Shown here: piece by piece, positions 22,744 to 33,199 of the stretch | How positions within the stretch are numbered: position 1 is the stretch's first letter | How the letters are laid out: the number at the start of each line of letters is the position of its first letter | DNA from: Schistocerca nitens | Taxonomy: Eukaryota; Arthropoda; Insecta; Orthoptera; Acrididae | Length of the DNA: 64,000 nt | Assembly (NCBI RefSeq): GCF_023898315.1 | Contig: NC_064616.1 | Location: forward strand, 709,309,389-709,373,388 | Direction of reading: 5' to 3' | Program-made: the position numbers and the translations under genes | The notes under the pieces: model-generated | Seen by the model: the letters and a program-made list of their open reading frames with translations, nothing else | Databases searched by the model: none | Told to the model about the DNA's origin: nothing

Positions 22744-23306
22744 TTCCTACCAAGAAATCCTCAATCCAGTCACAAATTTCATTTGATGCTCAGTACAATC
22801 ATACAGTACTTTTTATAATAAATGTAGGTGTGATACTGAGCCAAATGCTTTTCAGAAACTGAATAATACTGTGTCTACCTGAGTACACTCATCCATGGCT
22901 TTCAGAATGTCATATCAGGAAAGTCTGAGCAGAGTTTCACATGATCTATGTTTTCAAAATCCCTGCTGGTTGTCATGGAGGAAATCATTCTCTTTGAGAT
23001 AGCTCATTCCGTTTGAGTACAGAACATGTTGTAAGATTATAAAACAAATGGGTGTATAGTATATTGGACGTTAGTTTTGTGGATCACTTCTGCTGTCCTT
23101 CTTGTTAAGATTTGTGACCTATGCCTTTTTCCATCTACTGGGAACAGTTTTTGTCCGAGAAATCCATGATAGTAGATTATAATTAACAGAGTGGCTAACT
23201 CAGCCACATACTGGGTATAGAGTCTGATAGGGATTGCAAGGGTCCCTGGGGCTTTGTTCAGTTTTAACGACTTCAGGTGTTTCTCAATGCCACTGACACT
23301 ATAACT

Positions 23307-23667
23307 GAAAAAAGAATTAAAAAGTACAGTGAAGGAGAGATTCATTTTAACCTTATGGCAATTGTATCAGACAGAAGGAAAAATGAGAGGAAAATTCAAG
23401 AGATACAAAAACAAGTGGATGAAAATGGAATGGAAACTGATGCTCAGCAGGGTGAAATTGCAAGATTAGAAGCGCTCATAGAAGAGGAAGAAGCCAAAAT
23501 AAAAATATATCAGGCTGAGAATATTAGAAGAAAGCATAATTATTTGCCTTTAATTGTTGAAATATTAAAGATACTAGCAAAAGAAGGACTGTTGTTGCCA
23601 CTATACGAAAAGGCAAAGAAAAAGAGCTTTAGAAAAAGAAACCAAACGAGAGGAAGTGAAGACTTAA
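23307..23667 (+). pseudogene. UCHL5: UCHL5 (UCH37) C-terminal retrocopy fragment
   Basis: The translated sequence contains EKRIKKYSEGEIHFNLMAIV, SDRR, IEEEEAKIKIYQAENIRRKH and NYLPLIVEILKILAKEG, which I recognise as the C-terminal ULD/KEKE region of the proteasome- and INO80-associated deubiquitinase UCHL5. Only about the last 120 residues of a ~330-residue protein are present; the catalytic domain is absent. After EKAKKK the frame shifts by one base, and the shifted frame continues ALEKETKREEVKT to a TAA at 23665. The copy sits inside a minus-strand LINE, flanked by TAACT at 23302-23306 and 23665-23669, which suggests LINE-mediated insertion of 5'-truncated cDNA. No poly(A) is visible. A real exon is less likely, as flanking splice sites are poor. 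Confidence 0.88.
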
Positions 23668-24233
23668 CTTATTTCACTCTTCTTTTCAGTGGTATGAGAA
23701 TTAAATTGGAGCAATACTCCTGGGTTTTCCTTCGCAAAGGGACATTTGAAAACATAGTTAAGCGTTTCTGCTATTCTCAATTTCAGTACCTCACTTGTAC
23801 ATGAGTGACTGGACATTAACTTTGGTGCCACTAACAGCCTTTATATACAACCAGAGTTTCTTTGGGTTTTGTGAAAGATCTTTTGACAGTATTATTCTAT
23901 GGTAGTAATTGAAGGCTTCAGGCACTGCTCTCTTGACTGCCAAATGCATTTCATTCAGCATATCTCTGTCTATGCTAGGGCCACAGATATGTTTCATTAT
24001 GATTATCTGAAAGCTAAAAGAATCTACATAAAGGAAAACAGCCAAGAAGGCATATAATGTTAAGTTCATTTCTGAAACCTGCAATCCATTCAAAGCATCC
24101 TGGTAACTGGTTAACGAACACAGTAAAAGACTCACTGATTCATTAAATGCTTGAAACACTAATGATTTTATTAAATATTTTATTAATGTTGTTGGGAATA
24201 CTTTACCTGAAGTACCATATTTAGAAATTGATA

Positions 24234-24389
24234 TTAGAATAGAATAGAATATAATCTTTATTTGCCTTTCAATATGTTTTCCATACAATTGGCATCATCA
24301 GTGTGTTCAATACATTTTAAAATTACAATAATTATTATTGTACATAATTGTGAAAGTAATATTGATAATACAACAATTATTCATTCACA

Positions 24390-24420
<31 letters not shown>

Positions 24421-24760
24421 TTCATAACAGTTAAATATACAATAGTATCAAGATGTATTTATGGTACATCTTACATATCCATGTAAAAAGTCTTTGTTGG
24501 TACATTACTATCACAAACATATAGCTATAATTCATATGGCAGTTTTTTGTTTCATGTAGCAAATCTCTTTTGTGTCACTGTTTAGAAACTCATCAAGTGA
24601 GTAATATGGCATACATTTGAGCCACCCTTCTATTGTTTGCTTAAATTTATTCATCGGTAGTTCGCTCACAGCCTTTGAGAGTTTGTTATAAAATTTCAAG
24701 CTAAGGTGTTTATGGCTCTTTGTTTGGTTTGTGTTAATGTCAGCCTTGTGTATGGTAGCA
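24234..24760 (-). pseudogene. LINE ORF2 C-terminus and 3' UTR on the minus strand
   Basis: The minus strand encodes LSLKFYNKLSKAVSELPMNK then KQTIEGWLKCMPYYSLDEFL (about 24710-24570), the typical end of CR1/Jockey ORF2. It is followed by an AT-rich 3' UTR with a (TAA)n run and a tail of ATTCT repeats at 24234-24252, the short repeat tail these LINEs often carry. Probably a separate insertion from the LINE at 22.0-24.0 kb. Confidence 0.75.
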
Positions 24761-24789
24761 AGCAATATATGCATTAACAATTTTTGCAC

Positions 24790-25740
24790 ATTAACGAGGT
24801 GGAAGAAAGGACTTCCAGATGACATAGTGAAAAGTGTGAAAGGTTTTAAACACCCTGTTAGTGCAGATATATATGGTAAGTCATGTGGTGTTCTCAAGGA
24901 AACTGTATCTGATATTGCTAAACTTTGGTACTTTTCCAGACTTCTTAAAACTGGCAAAGACAGTACCAGTGTATAAAAAAACGTGATATTAACCATCCAT
25001 CAAGCTACAGACAATTTCTATATCACCTATACTAGCAAAAGTGATTAAAACTATTATGTTATTTTGAGGACAAAACCCTCTTCGTGGATAACCAACATGA
25101 ATTTAGAAGAGAGAAATCTACATTTACTGCAATACTTGATATGATAACAAAAATAATGGAAGCATTTGAAGAAAAGAACTGGAAGGCTTTAATTCTTTGT
25201 GATCTAAGCACTCTTTCCAGATGATACAGCATTAATGAATAAGGGTAGAAATTCAGCTGAGCCATTAAAGGATGCTGATATTTTGTTTGAAGTAGCCAGA
25301 AAATGGTTCAAAGCAAACAAAATGAAATTAAATGAAGGTAAAACCCAGGAAATATTATGCAGCCTTGGTGACCATGGATCCGCAGCAAATGTTGATAAGT
25401 GTGAAACTCCTGGGATTCCCCATAGACAATAAGCTGGCATGGACCGAACACACTGCACATGTGTATTCCAAGCTCTCAAGAGTAATTTATCTTCTGAGGA
25501 AGCTGAAAGATGTGATAACAGATCAGTACTTAATCACAACATAATACACACTTTTCCACAGTCATGTCACATATGAACTGCTGCTGTGGGGACACCCTAC
25601 TGAAAGTAAAAACATATTGCTCCTACAAAATAAGTCTGTAAGAATAACATTTTTGAGCAAGAAATCTGACCACAGCAGGCCCATTTTTAAACAGTTTGGA
25701 ATAATGTCAACATTTAGCCAATATGTTTCCAACTGTCTTG
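24790..25740 (+). pseudogene. LINE ORF2 remnant on the plus strand, internally deleted
   Basis: RT blocks: GFKHPVSADIYGKSCGVLKE (24840-24900); DNQHGFRREKSTFTAILDMI-like sequence (25085-25150); then ALILCDLS, after which about 60 or more codons are missing. The palm motif follows as LFPDDTALMNKG (25210-25245), where the family has FADD. Next are RKWFKANKMKLNEGKTQEIL (25300-25355) and a C-terminal stretch to about 25740. Several stops and shifts are present. Confidence 0.8.
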
Positions 25741-26044
25741 TCTACATAACACTTACAATCACTGTGTTGTCAATTGACACCATTATGTTTCACCGACTGC
25801 AGAGTGGAAACACAGAATGTCTGCAGGAGAGTTCCACATGGAGCACTTTCATCTCAACAGTCAAATTTTTGTCATGCTGTGTTACATGTGCTGTAGTGTG
25901 TAGCTTCACATTTTTTCCTTTCTGTTTCGAGCCTGTTGAGAATTTATAGACGACAAAGGTGTTAGAAGTTTCCTAAAGATAATGTTATTGTGCGTGTGTT
26001 ATTTTGGTGAATGTTGTTAGCTACATTGTTTCAAATCTGGTTTT
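25741..26044. other. Unassigned; contains a TGTCAATTGACACC motif
   Basis: No gene is seen. TGTCAATTGACACCATTATG at 25769-25788 nearly repeats the putative piggyBac end at 26045-26064, so it may be a subterminal repeat or the end of another copy. Confidence 0.4.
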
Positions 26045-26428
26045 TGTCATTTGACACCATTATGATGACATGCATTCATGTTGCATGGATATTCTCATTT
26101 TTTAGGTAATACTTTTGATGTTCAGTTGAAATAATTTTGAAAGATAATAATTCTTAATATATTTAATGGATATTCTGATTATTTTCACTCACCACATAGC
26201 TCATTTCAGTAAATATTTTAATTTTTCAGGTTCTGATATGGTGAAACTTTATGACAAAGGAATTGAGCAGATTCAATTAGTGCTCAATGACAGTGAGCTT
26301 TCAGAGCTCTCAGACAGTGAAGAGTGTGGACCTGAAACTGTTGGAGATGCAGCAGATACAAGGAATGAAGAAGCACCATGGGAGTGCTGGACCTCACAAC
26401 ATGAAAGAGATACTCTAGCCGTTTTCAC

Positions 26429-26456
26429 CCGAACCCACATGATCGTGCGGGCTCGG
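26429..26456. repeat. 28-bp imperfect palindrome, probable subterminal site of the inner piggyBac
   Basis: The pattern CCGARCCCRCAYGATC followed by its complement reads the same on both strands, with only transition differences between the arms. Shorter relatives containing CGATCGTGC or CGATTGTGC with AGGT lie near 26513 and 26778, and a CTCACAATTGTG form lies near 28918 on the far side of the transposase. Location and repetition suggest transposase binding sites; that is inference. Confidence 0.55.
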
Positions 26457-26881
26457 TTTTTATTTTTTTGCGACAAACTGAATCTCTTGCCTTGCTTCCA
26501 ACTGACCTACAACGATCGTGCAGGTTGTGCGCTATGCGTTTCTCATGTTTATGTTGCCTTTAGGCGCCAACAGATTGCAGCACATGTTGTTTAAGTTGAT
26601 CGAGAAGTGAGCATTATGCCGGCACCTGGTTAGTAGCTCATAACTAAGTTAAATTGAATTGTTTTGGCGATTTGCTGGATCTGGTTATTTGTAATAGTGT
26701 GTATAATGTTGTGATATTGATAATTATTAGTAACTTCATATCTTTGCACAGTAATCGTGCATTAAATTTGTACTAGCACGATTGTGCAGGTTAGGTGTTG
26801 ACTGTGTAACTTCATCCTCCAGTGGGTGTTGTTGATTGTGTCATTGGCCTGCCTATATTACTGCTTTTCATACAGTCTTGA

Positions 26882-28685
26882 ATGGGAAAGTTTTTATGCA
26901 CATTCCCATTATTGTATGCAGGTTTATCAGACAATCAAATCCGTTCTCTATTAGAGGATTCGGATTTGAGTGGCATTTCGTCAGATGAAGACGACGAGTT
27001 TGTTCCTTCTCCTTCAAATATTCAGCAGGCAGATGACTCGTCTGATGATGATTTGAGTGCAGAATAAGTTCCTGAAGAGCGCAGGAGTTCACACAGTGTC
27101 ACAGAAGGTGTCAGACCACTGCTTTTTTGGAGATCAAATTTTGTTCAGGAGTTTCATCCACCAAACATTAATTACAGTGCTGTTGAGGTCAGTGACAAAG
27201 AGGTGCGATCTGAGTTACCTATTTCATGTATCATTCCCATTTTGTTACTAAAATATCTTATTTTTAATTCTAGAGTCCTTCACCAATTGGAACTCCCGCT
27301 GAATATTTCTGTGAATATTTCAGTGAAAAGTTTTTTGAAGAGGCAGCAAAATATACAAATATGTATAGTGTTGCAAAGACAGGGAAATCCCTAGGGACTA
27401 CAGCTCATGAACTGAAGGTGTTTTTTGGGATAAATTTAATGATAGGGTGCATAAGGTATCCTTGGCTACCCATGTACTGGAAGAAATCTATTTCTTTATC
27501 AGCTATTAGTGACACTATATCTAGAGACCGGTTCCTTGCACTCAGGAATAATGTGCACTTTGTTGATACTATAAAACCACCTGAAGAGGCTAAAACTAAT
27601 AGACTGTGGAAAGTTCAGCCAGTGATCGACACAGTAAGAAGAAGATGTCACAGTTTGCCTCGTAGCTTTAACTACTACAGTATTGATGAGCAAATGATCC
27701 CTTTTACTGGGCGTTGCAAACTGAAGCAATATGTTAAAGGAAAACCAAGGCCTGTAGGTCTTAAAAACTTTATCATGACCTCAGCATCAGGTATAGTGTT
27801 GGATTTTGAAATTTAACTGTTATTTTACGACTAACACAGACTCTTCCACAAGGAAGTTTTGTTTATTTTGATAGGTACTTTACCACAATTCCTCTCTTAG
27901 CAAAGCTTAAGGAGAAAGGAATTGAGGGTACTGGCACAATAATGGTAAACAGAATTAAGAATGTTAATTTGAAAGAGGGAAGAATGAAAAGAGGAGAGTG
28001 CCATTCATATGTTAGAGCAGATGAAGCTGTAGTAATTACTGAGTGGCAGGACAGTCAGAGGGTCGTGATAGCATCCACCTGTGCTGGCATTGAGCCAAAA
28101 TGTAAAGTTCAAAGGTGGTGTAAGCAGGAGGGTCACTATCTTGATGTAGATTGCCCTTTTGTAATTCAGCAGTACAATGCCAGTATGGGTGGTGTAGACA
28201 TTCATGATCAGCAGGTTGAGTGTTACCGAACATGCTTCAGAACCAGAAAATGGACGCTCGAGTGCTTGCTGCATTTCATAGACCTTTCAGTGGTCAACTG
28301 CTGGTTTCTCTACAGAGAGCACTGTTGTGAAAACCAGACTGCCAAAAAGAACATTATGGATCTGTTGAAATTTAGAATGTCTCTAGCTGAGGCTCTTCTG
28401 TCATGTCCAGACAGAAAGAGGAGAGCTGAAGAGTTTGAAACACCATTAGATGATACATTAAGTACCTCCACAAAGGCAAAAGTTTACAAACCCCATCCGA
28501 AACCAGGTTTGGACAAGCGATATGATGGGTATGATCACTGGCTGACAGTGGATGATATTTTGTCACCACGAACATGTCAGTATGAGCGCTGCAGTTCCAG
28601 AACAAAGATAAAGTGCATAAAATGCAATCAGTACTTATGTCTTGCAAAAGGAAAGGATTGTTTCAAATTATTTCACAGAAAGTGA
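26882..28685 (+). pseudogene. Inner piggyBac-like transposase gene (broken)
   Basis: An acceptor TTGTATGCAG at 26912-26921 opens an acidic N-terminus (LSDNQIRSLLEDSDLSGISS). An 86-bp intron at 27188-27273 (GAG/GTCAGT, TTCTAG/AG) joins NYSAVE to SPSPIGT in frame. The DDE core has SIDEQMIPFTGR (first Asp, about 27680), VYFDRYFTTIPLL (second, about 27870) and MGGVDIHDQ (third, about 28190). The C-terminal Cys-rich domain CQYERCSS, CIKCNQYLCLAKGKDC lies at 28580-28665. Breaks: an in-frame TAA at 27065-27067, and a deletion with frame change at about 27815, between DFEI and VILRLTQT, removing roughly 20 codons. These transposases cut and paste at TTAA. Confidence 0.87.
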
Positions 28686-28699
28686 AGGAGTTTGAACCA

Positions 28700-29117
28700 T
28701 AACTTCGTGTTACAAAACAAATAAAAAAAATTTATTATTAATTTTTTTGCCACAGAATATGATTTGCAATCTATGTAACATTTTTTATAATAACTAATAA
28801 ATAAAAGTAATTAAAGAATAATTTTTTATTCATAACTGTTCCTCAGGTAACTTATAATATCAAACAAATAGTGGGTAGTCAGAGAATAATTTTGGTGAAA
28901 TAAAACCTGACCCTCACAATTGTGCTAGTTGTTTTCCCACTACATTTTTTATGGAAGAGTTTTTTATTATTTTTCCCAGTGTCTACTATGCCCAAGTATA
29001 CAGGGAATTCAACTTTATTCACCATTTTTTTTTTTAAAAAAAAGGTGTTCAGGGTGAAAAGGGATAGAACCTGAAAAAGAAGTTTCACAAGCAGAAAATT
29101 AACAGCCACAAGGTAAT
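28700..29117. other. Right end region of the inner piggyBac-like element
   Basis: AT-rich non-coding DNA after the transposase stop, with the CTCACAATTGTG motif at about 28914-28925 that echoes the palindromes on the left side. A TTAA at 29099-29102 is a possible boundary, but I see no matching TTAA on the left. Confidence 0.4.
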
Positions 29118-30600
29118 GTCAAATGAAAAAAAAAATGCCTTTCACGTGCCTTGACACTACTTTCAGTGGTCCAGATACTACAGCTGATGAAGAAGTAGGA
29201 AGTCATGCTGAATATTTTTCATAATTCTTCACCAATGATTTTCTGGAATTGCTTTAGGAACAAACAAATTTGTATTCATTGCAGAAAAATGGAGTGCCAG
29301 TGAAATGTACCAGCTCTGAAATAAAAAAAAAAAACTGATTGGAGTACATATTTTGATGTATACATTAGGATTTCCCAGATTGCATATGTACTGGGAGCCT
29401 CGCACAAGAAAACCTTTGATTGCAGACACATTTTCTGTAAATAGAATATTCAGACTGAGGAATCATCTTCATTTACTTGACAATATGGAAGGTGGCTCTC
29501 CAGAAGAGAAACTATGGAAAGTGAGACCACTGCTACATAGAATCAGGGAAACTTGTCTCAGTCCAAAACAAGAAGAAAGGCAAGGTGTTAATGAGCAAAT
29601 GCTTCCTTTCAAAGGAAGGACTGTAATGAAGCAATTTGTTCATGGTAAACCAAACCCTGTTGATCTAAAAAAAAATTGTTTGTTGTGGAGTTTCCTGAAT
29701 TGTATATGATTTTGAAATATATCAGGGCAAAAGTACAGGAAATTGAAGTGAGCACAAGCATTTGAGCCTTCGTGGTTTCACTATGATGTGACTGAGTGAA
29801 AACATTCCACAAGGCTGCGGGTACAGACTATATTTCGATAATTATTTTACATCTATGTCAATGGTACATGAATTGTTAAAAAATAAGATCTTTTCCTTTG
29901 GGACCATCAGAGGTAACTGGTTACAAAAGTGCCCACTGAACTCTGAGTCTGAACTGTAGAAGGAAGGAAGAGGATCTGTTGATGTTTGTGTGAACATAGA
30001 AGAAGATCTCTGTGTCATTCGCTGGCTCAGTAATAGTGCTGTGACCCTCAATTCCTCATACGTGGGTGCAGACATTATCTATAAAGTAAAGAGGTGGAGT
30101 ACAGCACAGAAGCAACTACTGGAGATCACGAGACCAGCCATCATAAAGGATTACTGTGCATTTATGGGCATTATTGACAAAATTGGCTTTTTGATCTCTC
30201 TGTACAGAATACGCATGAAAACTAAGAAGTACCCTGTAAAAGTAATTTGTCACATGGTCAATCTCTCTATATGCAACTCATGGCTACAGCACCTGAGAGA
30301 CCTGGATGCCAAAGGAAAAGAACATAAAGAGAAAATGAATCTGCTGGAGTTCAGAAATCAGGAAGCTGAAGCTTTAATTCTAATGGAGAAGGAAAACAGC
30401 TCCACTCTGAGGAAAAGAGGACATCTGTGATTGATTGAAGATGAGTGTGAAGATGGAGAACCCATGTCGGATGTGGCGAGGCCAGTTTTGGATGCCAGAT
30501 ATGACAAGTTTTCTCATTCACCACATTACACTGAAGGGAGGGAGCAAATATGCAAATTAGAAAAATTCACTGGCAGAAGCCAAGTCCCAAATGCCATGTA
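29118..30600 (+). pseudogene. Second, divergent piggyBac-like transposase remnant
   Basis: Reads FSGPDTTADEEV (29160), then GFPRLHMYWEPRTRKPLIAD (29370-29425), RLRNHLHLLDNMEGG, and GVNEQMLPFKGRTVMKQFVH (29585-29645), where the first catalytic Asp of the usual DEQM is Asn. The second Asp region reads YFDNYFTSMSMV (29835-29870). The third should be GGVD near 30160-30190 but is GIIDKIGF. The C-terminal part runs to about 30600. It is clearly a different subfamily from the inner copy and older. It is the likely continuation of the N-terminal piece at 26.23-26.42 kb. Confidence 0.8.
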
Positions 30601-30939
30601 ACACTTTGTTTGAACAAAAATAACAATTATCTTGTTAAATTTCATATTAAATAATCTGTTGTAATAAATTTTATCAATTGAATGGTGTACTAATTATTTC
30701 TGTAACAAGAATATGTTGACTGCATTATATGTACCTGTAGCAACACAATGGTGTCAAGTGACAACATATTTTTCAAAAACCATTTTCGAAATTTTTTTTC
30801 AGTAAACATGTGGAGGTAAATCATTTGATCAACAAAAATGCAAAAATAAAATTTTTCATTGTCGAAGAAAAAATAATAACTGAAAGGGATAAAAGAAAAT
30901 CAAGGATCCTCCTGGAAGAGATAAGAGATTCACAACTAC

Positions 30940-31150
30940 AACACTAGAAATAAGGCTGACGTTGATATTCCAGGCTGTCACCTAAGCAAGGCACTGGACA
31001 GTTTTCTCACAACAGTCCTGAAGGTGTTCAACTACATACCACTGGATTTTCAAACATGGCTACTGAGGATGTTCAGAGCTAGAGTGTTGCATATGCTCAA
31101 GCAATGGCCACTATATTCTGTAAATGAATTTTTCTTTGCAAGTGGAATTG
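30940..31150 (+). pseudogene. LINE ORF2 C-terminal fragment
   Basis: An open plus-strand stretch encodes KVFNYIPLDFQTWLLRMFRA and KQWPLYSVNEFFF, the typical end of CR1/Jockey-type ORF2 (family pattern NxLPxxI...YSxxEFL). No other domains remain. Confidence 0.65.
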
Positions 31151-31309
31151 TACACTGTTCAACATAATACCATCACTTGTGAAGCTACAAACTTGAAACA
31201 TTCAAGAGCTATAAAGTGTTGTTTATAGCCATTGTTTATAAGGTCAGTGTTGCATATCTTCTTGTCTATTATCTTTGTTTTAGTAGTCGTTTTGATATAA
31301 AATCTCTAA

Positions 31310-31760
31310 GATGTGATGCAATCTGTCTGGTCATGACTAGTGAACAATGTTGACTTAGTAATAATAATAGTATTAGTATCTATAGCCTTAGGTTTTGTTT
31401 TATATGCATTATGCAATAGTATCTGTTCCTTTAGAAATTTTTTAATAGTGACTGTATACCATGGAGGATCTCTCTCATTATGAACTGTCATACTGGATAC
31501 ATATCTTTCCAGTGCATCGTGAACTATTCTTTTGAACTTGAGCCATAGCTCCTCTACAAGCTCTTACCTTAAGCTGAACATTTCAAGTTCCTGACTGGGA
31601 TATGACACTACTGTTTGTCTAGTTTGCTGAACATATAAATCTTTCTGTCTTTTGTACTTTGATATTCATTCTTGATATAACTGCCTCATGGTCACTGACA
31701 CCATTTTCTATGTGACTTCCTCAAATAGGTCAGATTCGTTGATTGGTATTATATCTAATA
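31310..31760 (-). pseudogene. LINE endonuclease C-terminus and linker remnant on the minus strand
   Basis: Minus strand from 31740: HIENGVSDHEAVISRMNIKV, containing the SDHxA motif that ends AP-type endonucleases, then a linker with ICSAN and RSSMVYSHY. It appears to be the same family as the minus-strand LINE at 22.0-24.0 kb, covering the part missing there. The following Tc1 transposon inserted at its edge. Confidence 0.65.
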
Positions 31761-33016
31761 CACACATCAAAAAAAGTTTTGCATCACCATGGCTCGTGTT
31801 GTCTGTAGTTCAACCATGCCTAGACAGTCAATACAGCAGTTTGATCACATCCGCATTGTTATTTTGTGCCAGGAATGGCTCTCTACAAGGGAAGTGTCCA
31901 GATGTCTTGGAGTGAACCTAAGCGATGTTCTTTGGACATGGAGGAGATACAAAGAGAGAGGAACTGTCGATGACATGCCTCGCACAGACCGCGAAAGGGC
32001 TACTACTGCAGTGGATGACCGCTATCTACAGATTATGGCTCAGAGGAACCCTGACAGCAATGCCACCATGTTGAATAATGCTTTACGTGCAGCCACAGGA
32101 CGTCGCGTTATGACCCAAACTGTGAGCAATAGGCTGCATGATGCGCAACTTCACTCCAGACGTCTATGGTGAGGTCCATCTTTGCAACCACGACATCATT
32201 CTGCATGGTACAGAAGGGCCCCACAACATGTTGAATGGACCGCTCAGGATTGGCATCACTTTCTCTTCACCGATGAGTGTTGCATATGCCTTCAACCAGA
32301 CAATCGTCGGAGAAGTGTTTGGAGGCAACTCGGTCAGGTTGAACACCTTAGACACACTGTCCAGTGAGTGCAGCAACATGGAGGTTCCCTACTGTTTTGG
32401 GGTGGCATTATGTGGGGCCAACATATGCTGCTGATGATCATGGAAGGCGCCATAGTGGCTGTACAATACGTGAATGCCATCCTTCGGCTGATAGTGCAAC
32501 CATATCGGCAGCATATTGGCGAGGCATTCATTGTCATGGGCAACAATTTGCGCCCCCATATGCACATCTTGTGATTGGCTTCCTTAAGGATAATGACATT
32601 GCTTGACTAGAGTGGCCAACATGTTCTCCAGACATGAACCCTATCGAACATGCCTGGAATGGAGTGAAAAGGGCTGTTTATGGACAACATGACCCACCAA
32701 CCAAATTGCCATTGAAGAATGGGACAATCAGGACCAATAATGCCTTGATGAACTTTTGGATAGTATGCCATTTTGAAAACAGGCATGCATCAATGCAAGA
32801 GGACATGCTGCTGGGTGTTAGAGGTACCAGTGTGTACAGCAATCTGGACCACCACCTCTGAAGGTCTCGCTGTATGATGGTACAATATGCAATGTATGGT
32901 TTTCATGAGCAATAAAAAGAGTGGAAATAATATTTATGTCAATCTCTATTCCAATTTTCTGTATAGGTTCTGGAGTTCTCAGAACCAAAATGATGCAAAA
33001 CCTTTTTTGATGTATG
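31761..33016 (+). mobile_element. Tc1-like DNA transposon with complete ends
   Basis: 1256 bp, with inverted ends CACACATCAAAAAAAGTTTT (left) and CATACATCAAAAAAGGTTTT (right, reverse complement) and a TA duplication at 31759-31760 and 33017-33018. The transposase starts at 31789: helix-turn-helix region TREVSRCLGVNLSDVLWTWR, then ATGRRVMTQTVSNRL. Later blocks in other frames are HFLFTDECC (first catalytic Asp), VMGNNLRPHMH and SPDMNPIEHAWNGVKRAV (Glu). The second catalytic Asp, in the usual QDNARPH motif, is Asn. Two frameshifts or stops near 32170 and 32350, and another near 32575, break the gene. It cannot mobilise itself. Confidence 0.93.
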
Positions 33017-33199
33017 TATATAAAGGGCAATCAAAAAGTTTCCGTTCTAAGGCCATATACTCCAGAATCATTATGCCAATGAATTACCATGAAAATTGAG
33101 GCAATCATTTCACTGACACACCATGCTGAACATACCTGTTTGGTAAAACACCATGTCCTGCTGTGTGAAGAAGTCCATAACTGCCTGCTGTACATCCTC

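Larger units (their letters stand above)
22036..24020 (-). pseudogene. CR1/Jockey-type LINE ORF2 remnant on the minus strand, with two insertions
   Basis: Minus-strand blocks in order: a pre-RT linker (DRDMLNEMHLAVKRAVPEAF, SKDLSQNPKKLWLYIKAVSG, about 23990-23810); RT start GIEKHLKSLKLNKAPG near 23290-23240; a middle block YLKENDFLHDNQQGF then KAMDECTQVDTV (22990-22870); GTPGKCVGSLAAHVVYL (about 22340-22280); and WQLAFSVHKCKIVHF (about 22170). It is interrupted by a 5S-derived SINE (22405-22743) and a UCHL5 copy (23307-23667). The frame is broken by stops and shifts. Confidence 0.8.
26045..30763 (+). mobile_element. Outer piggyBac-like element with putative inverted ends (contains a second copy)
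   Basis: TGTCATTTGACACCATTATG at 26045-26064 is the near reverse complement of CACAATGGTGTCAAGTGACA at 30744-30763, suggesting inverted ends. An acidic N-terminal exon-like piece lies at 26232-26420 (LNDSELSELSDSEECG, after an AATTTTTCAG acceptor). The rest of a divergent transposase appears only after 29.1 kb, with the inner copy in between. I see no TTAA at the ends, which weakens the boundaries. Confidence 0.55.

Noticed and set aside
23277-23306. A start codon and exon leading into the UCHL5 sequence
   Set aside because: The ten codons before EKRI are antisense LINE sequence, and a real UCHL5 frame would have the catalytic domain upstream.
24395-24422. Possible CRISPR or satellite array at short regular repeats
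   Set aside because: It is a (TAA)n microsatellite in a LINE 3' region; no spacer-repeat pattern exists anywhere in the window.
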